Shown here piece after piece: positions 1 to 12,400 of a DNA stretch of 54,769 nt. The translations under genes and the position numbers were made by a program. The notes under the pieces are model-generated. The model made no database searches. It saw only the letters and a program-made list of their open reading frames with translations, and was not told the origin of the DNA. Source of the stretch: Reticulitermes lucifugus (lineage: Eukaryota; Arthropoda; Insecta; Blattodea; Rhinotermitidae); assembly GCA_026260175.1 (NCBI GenBank), contig JAKCWW010001807.1, forward strand, positions 7,898 through 62,666, written 5' to 3'. Positions within the stretch are counted from its first letter, which is position 1, and every line of letters begins with the position of its first letter.

Positions 1-20
1 GATTATGTCGATGAAAAATT

Positions 21-108
21 CCAATGACACCATCGGGAATCGAACCCGCGACCTTCCGGCTTGAGCACAGTTCCTCAACCAACTGAGCCACCGCATGCCC
101 CACGTAAC
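21..108 (-). repeat. tRNA-derived SINE head
   Basis: On the minus strand this stretch has a tRNA-like pol III promoter: an A-box-like TGGCTCAGTTGG followed about 40 bases later by a perfect B box GGTTCGATTCC. There is no clean acceptor stem or anticodon arm, so a SINE head is more likely than a working tRNA gene. It differs from the main SINE family of the window (copies at 16.4, 43.8 and 49.5 kb). Confidence 0.6.
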
Positions 109-344
109 TGCGTACATACTCTTATATTGTTGTTAAACCTTATGATGGCCTATCGGGCCGAAACATGTTGTTTAATTAATACTGGAATAAACAACTGTTG
201 TGTTTGACTGGATTTACTGTAATTCTTAATATCCATAACACAACGGCGATGAATCGTCTTAAGGAACAAATGCTTGCTTGCTGTGCTCACAACATGCAGT
301 ATTCACTTTGTCTGAATGCAGCTTGGTTGAGAACTTCACGTAAT

Positions 345-560
345 CTTGTTTAGGATCCACGTCTTCTGGGATGTGATGCTGTGTCACTGGGTCTGTAGCT
401 CCCTACATTTTGAAGTACGTATTGTGCCTCCATCTTCCCTTAAGGATGAAGGCCATCCAATCCTTCGGAATGTCAGGATCACCCATCCAACAACACAGGA
501 CCATATCCCAGAGAACTTGAATCGTCAGCAGCACTGCTGTGAGAACCTCAAACTTAGCAT
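345..560. repeat. Foldback (hairpin) repeat, copy 1
   Basis: The left arm carries TCTTCTGGGATGTGATGCTG near 361-380. The right arm carries its degenerate inverse near 500-535 (ATATCCCAGAGAACTTGAAT). The same arm pair recurs at about 16.8, 23.2, 28.0, 30.5, 43.1 and 46.2 kb. A 143-codon frame across this copy is not a gene. Confidence 0.6.
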
Positions 561-859
561 GTTATTAGTGTGGCAGGACACGACACATACCGTGTCATAC
601 ATCTGTGAATTGGTGCTTGTAACTGGTTATGCACGAGTGCATGTACTTTTATATGGGCTGCCCTGTAACAGTCCATTAGCTGTGATGACAACTGTTGTGA
701 TTTACTGTACCAAGACTGACATGCAGCTGACAGCATCTTTGTTTCCTGCAGTTGGGGTTGCTGCTACCACTGTGTGACTTCCGACAATCCTGCAGACATA
801 AACCTCGTTGGCTTTATATGGATAGGGGGCAAAACTTAATGGCTGAAACCACTCCAGAT

Positions 860-955
860 ATGGTGATTAAAAGTTACCTCATTGGGAAATGAACCCTGGC
901 TGCCTACACCATGTGTAACCTTGTTACCAATATCACGAATTGAACTGAAATTCAG
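860..955 (-). repeat. Degenerate tRNA-like SINE head
   Basis: On the minus strand, an A-box-like TGGTAACAAGG is followed by CAGGGTTCATTTCCC, a decayed B box. The spacing fits a tRNA-derived promoter, but the match is weak and no body or tail was traced. Confidence 0.3.
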
Positions 956-1359
956 TTTATAAGACATACAAAGGAACAGTGAAAAATAGGAAAGTAAGCT
1001 GTAGACAAACAGCAGCATGTCAACTACCTAACATTTTGGCCAGGAAGTTACAACAGGGTCCACTGCCACACTGCAAACCTTGGATCAAACTGGATGCCTG
1101 ATGGGTGCCCATGAGACAATGATAATGATATCGTTTTACCCTTGAAAAAACTGGCTGATATGACCACAACAGCATGGATTAACTCACTTCAGGCACACTA
1201 TTTTGAATACAAACTCTGGTTTTTATGAGTATATGGTATGACAAACAATTAGTCAAGCAGTCAGCTTCATGATCTAGCCACCTTACCCCACACAAAAGAG
1301 ACCCACTCAATACCTGAACAGTAACCTCGGTGGGCCACAATGCCTGTCCAGATGAGGCA

Positions 1360-1450
1360 AAGAGAAAAAAAAATACTTCAACCTGCCAGGGATTAAACCC
1401 TGGCCATCCAGCTAGCAGCTAGCCACACTAATTGCTAAACCATTCTGTAA
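1360..1450 (-). repeat. tRNA-like SINE head
   Basis: The minus strand reads TGGTTTAGCAATTAGTG (A-box-like), then CCAGGGTTTAATCCCTGG, a B-box region inside a strong T-arm hairpin. This suits the 5' end of a tRNA-derived SINE. A functional tRNA is unlikely because the acceptor stem is missing. Confidence 0.45.
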
Positions 1451-4369
1451 CTGGTTGCTATGCACCAAAATTAAACTGACCCTACAACTATTACTGAGGA
1501 CCTCCGCCATCAAATTTGATCAAGTGTGGATGAGCACAAGGATAGGGAGCCACATATCACCTTCTCCACTGTGTTCAGTTTAAACAATTTGGTCAAACAA
1601 AACATGAACATTACCATGTGGTAACAGGAAGGTCATGACTGAAGATGCTGTCAGTACAAGTGTACCCCACTGTCAAACTGATCTAAGCACTGTTTCTGCT
1701 TTCAGATCCAAATTGTAGCGCTCATTAAACTTCTCATATAAGGCACAGCTTATCAAATCAAATAGGACATGCCAGCGGTAATAGTGCGAACACTGTGATG
1801 TGTTACGTACCTTTAGTAGAGGCTCCTCACAGCTGTGTACAGTTGACACGAACGCAACAGCTATATGCTCACAAGTTGGCAACCTTGGTGTACGACCTGG
1901 GACATCCCTTAGCACATAGCATAGTTGTGGCCAAAATAAACACATTTTTTATGCAAAGACAACTAAACTGTGAATAACCATAAAATGATGCAAGTTATCA
2001 GCAATGACTGTCTATACAAAACCAAAATAAACACATTAGGATTTATATGGCCAAACTTGTTCTTGTGCTCAAGAGGAAGAAAATCTGTAGAAACTTGTCT
2101 CATAATTGGATATTACGTTCAAACAGTAACGTAATTTAAAGATTTTTATTACTTTTTGTTATTGCCACTGTCATTATCATAGTCGTCATTCTGCAGCTTA
2201 ATTTTGCCTTTTTTCTTATCCAATTGTTTCTTTAATGTGATGTGAATATTTAATATTCTGAACACAACACACGGTTGTAAAGCAATTTTCCTCTTCTTTT
2301 TTGTTGTACTTTGCAATTCTGTTGTAATGCAGTCAACACAAAGTGGGCAGTAAACTCATTTATATAAATAAGTTACTAATAAGATACTAACAGTTTCTTG
2401 ATATAAAAAAAAGCAACCCTGAACACCATAAAAAGGGTTGCTGAAGAAGGGTGTGGGAACAGGAAAATTAATAGACCAGAAAGGGCACAGTGGACAAGAT
2501 GGAAAAGGTAAAGAACCACTGTTACAGATGAAGTGCACATGTGGGCATTCCATGACAAACCTTGATGTACCTGAGACTGATCACATCCAGTGAAATATTT
2601 ATTTGAGATACAGCCATCTCCTGCCTAGTGTGAGTAATCTGTTCCTGAAAATCAGACATTCTGTGTGAAAACGCTAACTGGGAGCGTATTTCCCGTTACT
2701 TTAAATGGGTAAAATTATAATGCGTTACGTCAACCCAAAACGCTCAACCAACTTCCTAGAACATAAATAAAACACAGCAAATGCCCATATATAAGTGAAC
2801 ACAGTAAAACACCTATATATAACTAACAAACTATCATGTTAGGACGTAAATGCTTAAAACATTGCTTCCTGATCACCAAACAATTAATATGGTTAACAAA
2901 CCGTTGCTTTGCATGCAGTAACATGTACAGTTTGCATGCACATTGTTTTGTTAAAAATGTTGTATTAAGTTTCTGGAATGTTAATATAAATTTTTCCTAT
3001 ACAAACATCGGCTGAAAAATATTGTATTAGAGATACATACGTTCAGTGCAGTTTGGGTATTTGTTCTACCGGGAAAACGTTAACCAGGGACACGTTCTGC
3101 GGGGTATGCCTGTACGTGTCACCTCATAAATGTCTGCTTTCTGTGAATAACATATGGATATGTTCTGACCACAGTACCACCTACAAGACCACTACCTTTC
3201 TCTCTACATATGTTTCTTGTAAGTTAACTCTGTTAACATGAACTTCCATAGTTGGTTTCAACCACGTCCATTATAAAGCTTACATGAGCTTAGCAGTACA
3301 GAAAGGGAACATAAAGTTTCAAAGGGAACATAACATATAAGGACCAAAGATAGTCACTGAATGTTCATTTCCCACCTACATTAATGCTGCAATATCTCAT
3401 CTGAAAGTGCCATTAAGTAACCTAATATATCAATCTAGAAGGATGGACCCCAGAGAATGCAGTTTCCTTGTAACAACGCCAAGATTATATCAATAATCTG
3501 TAAAAGACATATGCAACAGCTTCTCCACTACAACAAACCACAACAAATCAAGTCTCATCTCAGACTGAAGCTTCATATCAATTAACATATGTTATTATGT
3601 TATGGATATCTATGACTACTGCTAACATGCAGAATCTTACATATATATTGTAATCTATAATTAATTAATTATTAATCTACTATTAATGATTATTTCCACA
3701 TCCTACTGTACTTGATGGATTTAAGGAAATAAAATGGAATGATGATGATGATGACATATCCCCTTCATGATTTTCATCAAGAATTTAACTGCTGCTCAGT
3801 GAAGTCACTGCTTGTCAGGTATGTTTTCATTACATCCATGCTACCTGAAACACACTAATGCATTTTTACCACTGGATTTGATGTCCACAGGAATATGCAT
3901 CACACTTCCAAGAATATACAGAGGGTATTTCTTTTATCACAGTACTGAGCAGTACAGAGCGGGTGGCATTATCAACTGCAATGTAGCCATGACATCTGCT
4001 CTATACAGGAAGCAGGCAGGTGATATCAGATACTCTCTGTACTGCAAGAGGATGCACAAAGTGCCTCAGTAAAAAGCTGCAACCTGACCTTAATTTCAAA
4101 AAGTGCTGCAATGTAATTATTACACTTGGTTCAAAGAAGCACCAGTTATAACCTGTTACATCACTCCTAAGTATATTGCATGTGATCAACATATGTGGAA
4201 TTAACGGGTTGCTTAAACCCCCAAACAATGGAATCTTGTTGTAGAAATATAACTTAAAAATAACACCTCATGTCTATTTTTAGCACCCATTAGTGTAAGC
4301 TATCACGCAATCTGGGATAAACAAATCACAAAGTTGAAATACACAAAAGACGCGATAACCTAGCCTTAC

Positions 4370-4640
4370 CTGAGAAATCGTTGTACATCAATCCAAGTAC
4401 TTTTCTTCCTTAAGATTAGAACATAAAAATAGGCTGACGCCGACGAACTCTTGATTCCTAAGATTACCGTGACAAGCATCACGTCACCTCTACGTACAAA
4501 ATCAAACTTCCCTGTTCCTCCTAAACGTATTACTATTATTTTCAAATACACAAGGCGACCAAACTGCTGGCATTTGCAACAAAATATACATGCATTCTAC
4601 ACGTCAGAAGTCCAAACGGCTACAGCTCACAACTAAAATG
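4370..4640 (-). promoter_or_regulatory. Possible first exon and promoter of a minus-strand gene
   Basis: On the minus strand a near-consensus donor, TTTCTCAG|GTAAGG, ends an exon at 4370. The DNA just upstream is richer in CpG than its surroundings. One frame (ATG near 4389) would give six codons and one spare base before the donor; another gives a longer frame. No downstream exon was found in 1-4369, so this may be a 5'UTR exon or chance. Confidence 0.25.
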
Positions 4641-6154
4641 GCTCCCTCCCGCTGCCAGGTCAGGTCATGGCTCACACAGATTAATACATCGTAATCTGTG
4701 CTGTATCACACACACATACGTGACCACGGATTACCCACAGATAGATGTGCAACCGTATTAATTGGCAAAATTCACTTGGTATTTCCACTGTAATTTACAC
4801 CATCTGATTTAAAACACGTTAAAAGTCCCTGCCTGTTTTTAATACATGCGTATACCTGAATTCAGTTATGCAACATTCTGGTAAATTTACAGCGGTTGCA
4901 GAGCACATTCCGTAAATTTGTAACCAACGCAGCTGTAAAATTAAGGAGAGTAACCTTCATGCATTGCATCTGAGACTAGAATACTATTCATATTCCATAT
5001 TTCCTTCATAAAACAACTCCAAGGATGCAGAAAATGTCATGGTTGACTACGATATTTGTTTCAAGTACACATCAATATACAACATGCTTAGGACGGAAGG
5101 ATCGCGATTCTTACATACGTTTCCATACTAATAAAAATTTTTAATCCAGACACATTTGTTTACAGCAGGTGTGATATAAACTGCTATTCTTATTAATACT
5201 TGCTTAAATACTTCATATTATGATTTAAGGTACAATGTGTATGTACCCAAAAACAATTTCCCATTCTTGCATCGTTAAGATAGCGAAAGTATCTGTGCTA
5301 AGAAAGTCAAGAATCGGTTTTAATTAGATATGATTAACGTTAATCTGCAGTACTATCATTAATTCTCCATAACTTCTGCAATAACGCATATGTTCACTCA
5401 TCTACTTTACTGTAAAATTATTCCCTTGGAACGCAGCTCGTCATGTGTTACTTAATCATTATGTTGTTTGGAACCTGCATAAAATCAATCTCGTTTCATC
5501 AGAAACAAAATAACCGTGCTTTAGAGGGGAAAAAATGCCAATTATCATGTGATATTGCTACATGATCACAGTTCTGAATACAGATAACTTTTTGCTTCAT
5601 TTTCATGCAACAATCAAGTTGATTCTTTAAATCCAAGAGCATTCTCTCTGGTTTTTATACCGAAAATGTTAAGAATTAACTCTGAGAAAACAACGAAAAT
5701 AAAATATATTCCATTCTGTTATAATACATTGTTCTAAATAAAGTACTGCTGACGTAGAACTAGAATCCTGCTCTGTAGCTAGTGCCTTCTTGTCCTCTGA
5801 AGTATCACTATGTAGTATTGTAGCTGGGGGTGTTCTGTTTACTAACTACAGTACCCTACTTTTTACCTACTGCACATTTTCTTGGAGGTATACACTGTTG
5901 AAAACCACACTTCAACCTTATTGCCACAACTAAAATGTCATGCAGCTTGCCTGCACTAAGCTTCACTGTTGTTAGAACAATTTATGCATGTCACAATTCA
6001 AGACATATAAATGGACTAGATTAAAAACAATAATACACTATGCCTCTAATAGTTAAAAATACATATGCCTTAAGATCCCAGAGTAAAAAAAAAATTATTG
6101 TGAAACCATATGTTGTATATTTGGATGCAGATAGCACTTGTACCTCTCTGATAT

Positions 6155-6206
6155 ACACCCCCTGAAGATGCACAATCTATTTGCCAAAACATATGTAGGG
6201 GTTGAA
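6155..6206 (+). ncRNA. Degenerate hammerhead-ribozyme-like motif
   Basis: CTGAAGA (6162-6168) matches the CUGANGA core box. GTA at 6195-6197 is in the cleavage-triplet position. ACCCC (6157-6161) can pair with GGGGT (6198-6202) as stem I. The second core box reads CAAAAC where GAAAC is expected, and stem II is poor, so this copy is probably dead. Confidence 0.3.
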
Positions 6207-7900
6207 AATATACCTTAAACTTACCAATAATCTTGAGCATTTGTTGGTTTTAGACTTATGATAAAATGCACATTTCACAAAACAAAAGAAAAAAAGTTGT
6301 TGTTAGACCAGTGTATCAGTCCTTGGGACATGAATGTCAAATCATAGCATTGGATTACTTATCACTATTTTTTTTTTACCATGGGGGAATTTTAATGGCA
6401 ATGCAGCATCAGTCAGCCTCATCTAGAGTGAATTCATCTGATGTACCACAAACAAAAGGTAAAAACTTAAAAACATGACAGATGTTTTTAAGTCACATCA
6501 AGACATACAACCTAATGACATACATGTCATGCCTGCACACTAAGGTAACATACATTATTTAAAATGTATGCACAAGACCCCAGGAATACGAATGGAGGTT
6601 TAACCCAACTTTTTACAAGAACTTAATTAAAGCTTGTAAAGCAGCTATTCCCCTTACCAACCAGAAGTACCAAGCTTTCTTGCAAAAGGTAACTGAAAGC
6701 AGCACAGCCATTTCCTTCAGTGATCAACCCAACCATCACACTATCAGTAATGCCCTGAACCCTAAAATGAAGCACAACACTTATATGTAAAAATCACAAT
6801 CTGCATGCAATCAATCATCAAAATGATTAAGACGTACGGTTTGAACACCTCATTGCCCATGCAGAACTTCTCAAATGGATGAAGCATTATTATGAGCAAC
6901 ACAGAAGCAGTATTTATACTCAACCCAATTTCCAAAATCCCCCGGATCTTAAGCTCCATTTATTTATTTACTCAGACTTTACTTACAGCCTCATTCTTAT
7001 CACCAGTGAAGGACTTTAAGTATGTGGTGATGGATAATTAAATGAATAAATTAGTAACATTCACATTCAGCCATATTTGCACGACACCTTGACCCCATGC
7101 TTGTTTTATTATTTCACACTTTATCATTGTTACCCCCTTCATAATACCAACTTACCCTACGCTGTCCTACAGTGTTGAAAATCAGTGATGCATGTGCCAT
7201 CTGATGATTAGGTAATGTACTTAATTTTGTTACAGTTGTTTGCACTTGTAAATACCTGTCCTGTGTGAGTTTGCATTTGAGGTTACTGTGCAAAAGAATC
7301 TTAGGCATCAAAAAATGTTTCCTATCTCTGTGTTAAGTTTTAAGTTCACTTTCCACATTGTGACTGTATTCTGTCATGTAAACTGTTCTGCTTCAATATA
7401 TGACATTTTTCCCAGCAATACAAAAGTTTTGTTTATTGTAGGTACTTATAAATTTAATGATATATAAAAAGCAATCCTGTGACTTAAAATTTCACAGACT
7501 ACCATAGTCACTGGAAGTGAAACAGGCCCAAGTTATGTCATGCTGCAGTTGGGCACTAATCAAAGATACAACCCCCTCCCCCACAAAAAAAGTGTTAGTT
7601 AATTTGTGCCACATGTCTCACCAAGAGATTTAAAAACATATTGTGTCATATAAGAGCAGCTTCTGGTCCGTAAAATATCATGCTGAAAATTATTAACGTT
7701 GAATCTGTTAAGCATTGCTCCTGCTTCATGTCACACATTAATTTTCTGTCTCTTTCTTTTTTTGTTTTTAAATTTATATTGCTCTGTGCTGCCATAACAT
7801 TCTGGAATGGTTTCATTCAGTATAAAAATATCAATATGCAAGTCTTAAGGAAAAAAGTGGAACAATACTTCAGACATCAGGAAACTGCATAATTCATTTT

Positions 7901-7912
<12 letters not shown>

Positions 7913-7951
<39 letters not shown>
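7913..7951. repeat. (GA)n microsatellite
   Basis: About 39 bases of perfect GA dinucleotide repeat in non-coding DNA. Confidence 0.95.
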
Positions 7952-7952
<1 letters not shown>

Positions 7953-8586
7953 TGTATATTCCTTTAGCACACCCTTTATAAAACACTAATAATAAATTCC
8001 ACCCTTACACTGTTTAAATACTTTACCTCATTACGAAGCAAAACACACAATTTAATGAAACTCTGGCACTTAGAAATTAAAATGTGAAGAATCTTGTGTG
8101 TTGCAAAATTTATGTATAAAATAAGGAAAAACATTCCTGTTGTTATCAGTGACAGTGGAAACGTTTAAAGTTCCAAATGGTCATAATTTGCTGTCACATT
8201 CATTTTATGAATTTTAGGTCACATAATATAACCTCACTTCGTCACCTAACAGAGACTGCTACACTAGTAAATTGTAGCAGTGTTCACATTCAGGCACCAG
8301 ATAGCAGTCCACTTCCAACTGCACACTGCTCTGCACCCACATGATTAGTACCAGCACTGCTATTTTGGCAGTCACTAGAATCAAACCCAATCACTGTTTA
8401 AAATCAGTGATCACTATGAATTATTTCAGGTACACCCATAATCAAAAACACGTCGGTCATCTCATCACTACCCACTGTATAATAATATTAAACCCACAAT
8501 GAATGCATCATACCCCTACTGCTGTAATTACCAGAAAACCATGAATTAACATAACAGTGACTTGAAATAGCATTGCTTTATCTGAC

Positions 8587-8592
8587 TTTATT
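8587..8592 (-). terminator. Candidate poly(A) signal of the Gly/Lys-rich gene
   Basis: The minus strand reads AATAAA about 820 bases beyond the stop at 9414. It is the first clear hexamer seen on that side. If used, 8.6-9.4 kb would be 3'UTR. Confidence 0.25.
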
Positions 8593-9413
8593 TCCCTATC
8601 CAAAATGCGGTCTTTTTCTTAATTTCACTGACTTCATTACATCACTATCCTGAAAAATCAGCTGCATCCTGTCCATTTTCAATACAAAGGATTCCATTTC
8701 ATTAGCAGCATGTACTTTGCCACTGGATAAAAGGAACAAATAACGGATCATCACACCACCCTGGCTAGAAGAAACAAATGGAGATTTACAACAAGAAACA
8801 GAATAAGAAAAAAAAAACTATTTTTAATCTTCAATATAATTACAAAACTTAATGTTGAACTCTATAACAAAACAGAAAGTGGATGACATACCAGATTTAC
8901 CAAAATAAATGCCCAGTCCTCAGTTTTTTACTTCAAAAAAGGAAAATAATTTGTTCAGCTTCTCTTGATTTCTTCAAAATTATTATTTTTGGTTACATGT
9001 AAAATGTGAATACTTTACACTGTATTCCTTTGGTCTGCGGCAGTCTTCAGTTTGTCTTGTAGGGAATACTCAGACCTGCTCTCCAATTTGTAAATAAATA
9101 TGAAAAATTTAGGGGATAAGTTTTCCTTTCAAAATATTTTTCTACAGTTTGGAGGCAGAGCAGTCAAGTAAACAATGAACTCATCATAACAACAGAAAAG
9201 TAGCTGACATGTAGTGACACAAGGTTTCAGTACTACATATTGATAGATTTCCTTAAATTTGAGAACAGTTTATCGAGCTCCACCTGCACCACTCCACTTG
9301 CACACGAAATAAAAACAGTTGCTTGCTGAACACAGGACACATGTAACACACAATATAGATACCGATGACAGCTAGTCTTGCCGAGATGATGTCATCGGAT
9401 ATTGACACAACTA

Positions 9414-9427
9414 TCATTTCTTCCCAC
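9414..9427 (-). CDS. Gly/Lys-rich gene, terminal coding exon
   Basis: After the acceptor TATTTCCAG, the bases GT GGG AAG AAA TGA complete Gly and add GKK and a stop. This repeats the GGKK motif that ends exon 3, which argues the junction is real. Confidence 0.55.
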
Positions 9428-12400
9428 CTGGAAATAAATCACAACCACGATCAACTTTGAGGACGTTGATAAGCCTAAGCACGACTAGTGAACAAGCAAA
9501 ACATAATTCTGCCATACACATATGCATGTTACTTTCAAATGAGGGGAACAGAACCCCTTAAGTTTAATTAAGTTTGTAACAATGCCCCAGATTTTGGGTA
9601 TCCTGTGGCCTGCTTACAACTCGTGCTGTGTATGCTAAGCAGAAACCCTGAAGACATTGCTCAAAGATTTAAATTCCACAATTTAAGTCACCGTATGTTC
9701 ATACTTAAACAACGGCCTGAAGAATATTGCACCACACCCACCCCAATACTACTGCTGCTACCTTCTGGGGCACTCTACACGGGTGAAATCTGCTCTATCT
9801 GCTCTACTAGTACTGGGCCCCGCAGATAAGCCGGTTTGGCGCACACAACAAAGATACAATATACCAAAGAAATCATATATTGTAACACACAAATTAAATA
9901 AGATACAATAAAGACAATCATATACAAAATTATAAAATATACAAGACGTGAGACTGACCAAGCAATTACTTGTCTCCATACATACCAAAAATAAGATACC
10001 TTGGCGTTGCCGTGGGGCTTAACCCAACTAAAACCGAAGACCTGGGTCCACGACGACCGCCAAGGGACTCCAACCCCACCAACTCACAGCTGAACGGAAT
10101 TTTGCTCCCATGGCCGAGACAAAATTTAGAAGTTTCTAGTAGGCGGCTAGGTTCAGAGTGGTTACTTCAAGCACATGCACATAGGAAGAAAGCTCGGGTC
10201 AGGAGGGGAAATGGAGGGGAAAGAAGTAGGAGGGATCGATGCGCGCAACGAAAGTCCATGGGTCGAGTACCGCAGAGAGTGCTGGGAAAACTCCCGGCAC
10301 AATGTAACTTACATTCCAGGTGTAACAAAAATAGCCACTTGGTTTAGATGTACTGCAAAGGTTATCTTGCAGACACAACAAAGGCTCTTTCTTGAAATTT
10401 GTCTCATTATTTAATAGCAACACTGCATACTTCCCCAACTTCAACATTAGCATTATCGTATCACCTCCTTGGTCTCCAAGTGGCTGCTCTCGAACTGATT
10501 CACCCTCTAGAATTTTGCATGCATTCCTTACCTCATTTATGCAAGCTACGTTATTAAAGTTAACTGCTATCTGAATTTCACTGCCTCATACAAATCACAA
10601 ACATTTGTTACTTCTCTAGTTTTGTGTCCAGTTCCTTTCTTGAGGACTTTGTTGTCATGGACATCACGTTTGGTGTAGTATCATACAGTTACACATCATG
10701 TTTCAGAACCACAGAAACAAGAATATTAATGATACAAGGAAAGAGTTTATGTGGGTGGAGAGGAATGTAGGTGGGTAGAAGGGACCAATTACAAATATGG
10801 GAATCACTATAAAAAACAACATACTGCACAGTGCAGTGTGTGGGAGTAGATATAAACAAGTGCAGAGAACCGTGAGTACCAATAAGCCTGTCAGAAATGA
10901 TACAAACATTTTGGGAAGGAAGTGGGGCTTCCTATGTACCTGTAACGGGGAAAAAGATAAGTACTTCAAATATTAAGGAGACTATGTTAAATATATGTAA
11001 GCATTACGACTAACACAAGAGAACTGATGCTTCATCACATAAAACACACCTTTCTTTCCACCCTTCTCACCACCTCCCTTGCCACCACCTCCTTTGTCTC
11101 CTCCTTTCGCACCACCTGCAGCTTTCTTCTGCAATGTGAAAATATTGCATTCAATTGTTTACTGTTGTAAACGCTTGTATGTCATTGCAAAATAAAGAAA
11201 TTCATGAATAAACAAACAAAAATGTACAACCAATCCTGTCTTTGGCAGCTGGCCTTAAATGTGATCACATATCTTTCAGCATTGCATCCAACCCTGAAAA
11301 CTATCCAACGCCAAAATGCGGAAGTTCATTCTCAACCTGCTTATAAGGCACAAGAACAGCTTCCAGATAATGCAGAAGTCAATATGCATCAAATTTAAAT
11401 TTTAGGCCACAAATTCTGACTTCCTGACAGTTTTCCATAACCCCAAGGTGATGTCTGTAAAACAGAAAATGTTTGCTAATCGCTGCAGCCACATTAGGCC
11501 AATATGAGCCTCCAAATCAAAATAGTGACTACAAATATGAAGTAAACATGGGTACTACGAGATCATCTGTGTTCAAAAATTATTTAGGAAGAAAATTTTT
11601 TCTATTACTACTATTCTGGTCATTCTTAAGTCCATTTCCTCTGCACGTATGCATATGTGTGTGCCGAATAAAGTAATGTCAGCCGCAAACCCTCTGCTAG
11701 AAGAGCTGGAGAACTACTCAATTTGAACAGAAACCAGCTAAGGATACTGACAGGGCTGTTCAAAGGACACTGTCATTTAAAGGGACACTTGTTTAAACTG
11801 GGGCTAGTAGGCAGTCCCAAGTGTGATAGATGCAAACAGGCATCTGAAACGGCCTCGCATGTTCTCTGCGACTGTGAGGCCTTGGCTGCAATAAGATTCA
11901 GGTACCTGGGTTATCATTTTATGAAACCAGGGGATATCTCTGTAAGCTGGTTACTGCACTTTGTTCAAAGTGCAGGGCTGTTAAACAAATGAATATAAGG
12001 GCTGCACAAAGGATCAGAAATGGTCGATGTGCATGGGACGCTCTGGTGCCCGTCCTACTTATATTCTATTCTAGTCTATACTATTCTAACGTCCGCCGCA
12101 TAATCAAATACAGTGGGCCGTTCAATTTTGGTCAATCATGGTTTTCTTAAATAATGATGCATTCTGAAGCAAAGTTGAAAAGCAATGGTGATACATTATC
12201 TGTCTTTAAAACCATTCTAAATTATATCCCGATATGGACTTCACTACAGGTTTCATTTAAACACATTTCAATTGGTCTCATTAATTGTTTAGTACAAGTA
12301 AACAGAACTTCTTGGGAACTGTCAGGCAGTTGTTGGTTGCTTGGCCTATGAAAGGAACCACTCAAACTGCATTCGCCTTAGCTTGACTGACTGGACATTT

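Larger units (their letters stand above)
561..4369. other. Gene-free stretch
   Basis: I see no supportable coding exon on either strand. Two tRNA-like SINE heads lie at about 860-955 and 1360-1450 (listed separately) and a short (ATG)n run near 3741-3755. The rest is AT-rich DNA with only short frames lacking family motifs or paired splice sites. It could be intron or downstream sequence of a minus-strand gene whose possible first exon ends at 4370. Confidence 0.4.
4641..8586. other. Gene-free stretch
   Basis: No exon with motif or splice support was found. It holds a hammerhead-like motif at 6155-6206 and a (GA)n microsatellite at 7913-7951 (both listed). The rest is AT-rich with no recognisable family. 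Confidence 0.4.

Noticed and set aside
21..108. Functional tRNA gene
   Set aside because: A and B boxes are good, but acceptor and anticodon stems do not form; SINE head preferred.
346..777. 143-codon plus-strand frame
   Set aside because: It begins inside a foldback repeat and has no family motif. The homologous stretch in other copies is not open.
9970..10347. 125-codon plus-strand frame
   Set aside because: Arg/Pro-rich translation of CpG-rich DNA in an intron, with no domain or conserved pattern.
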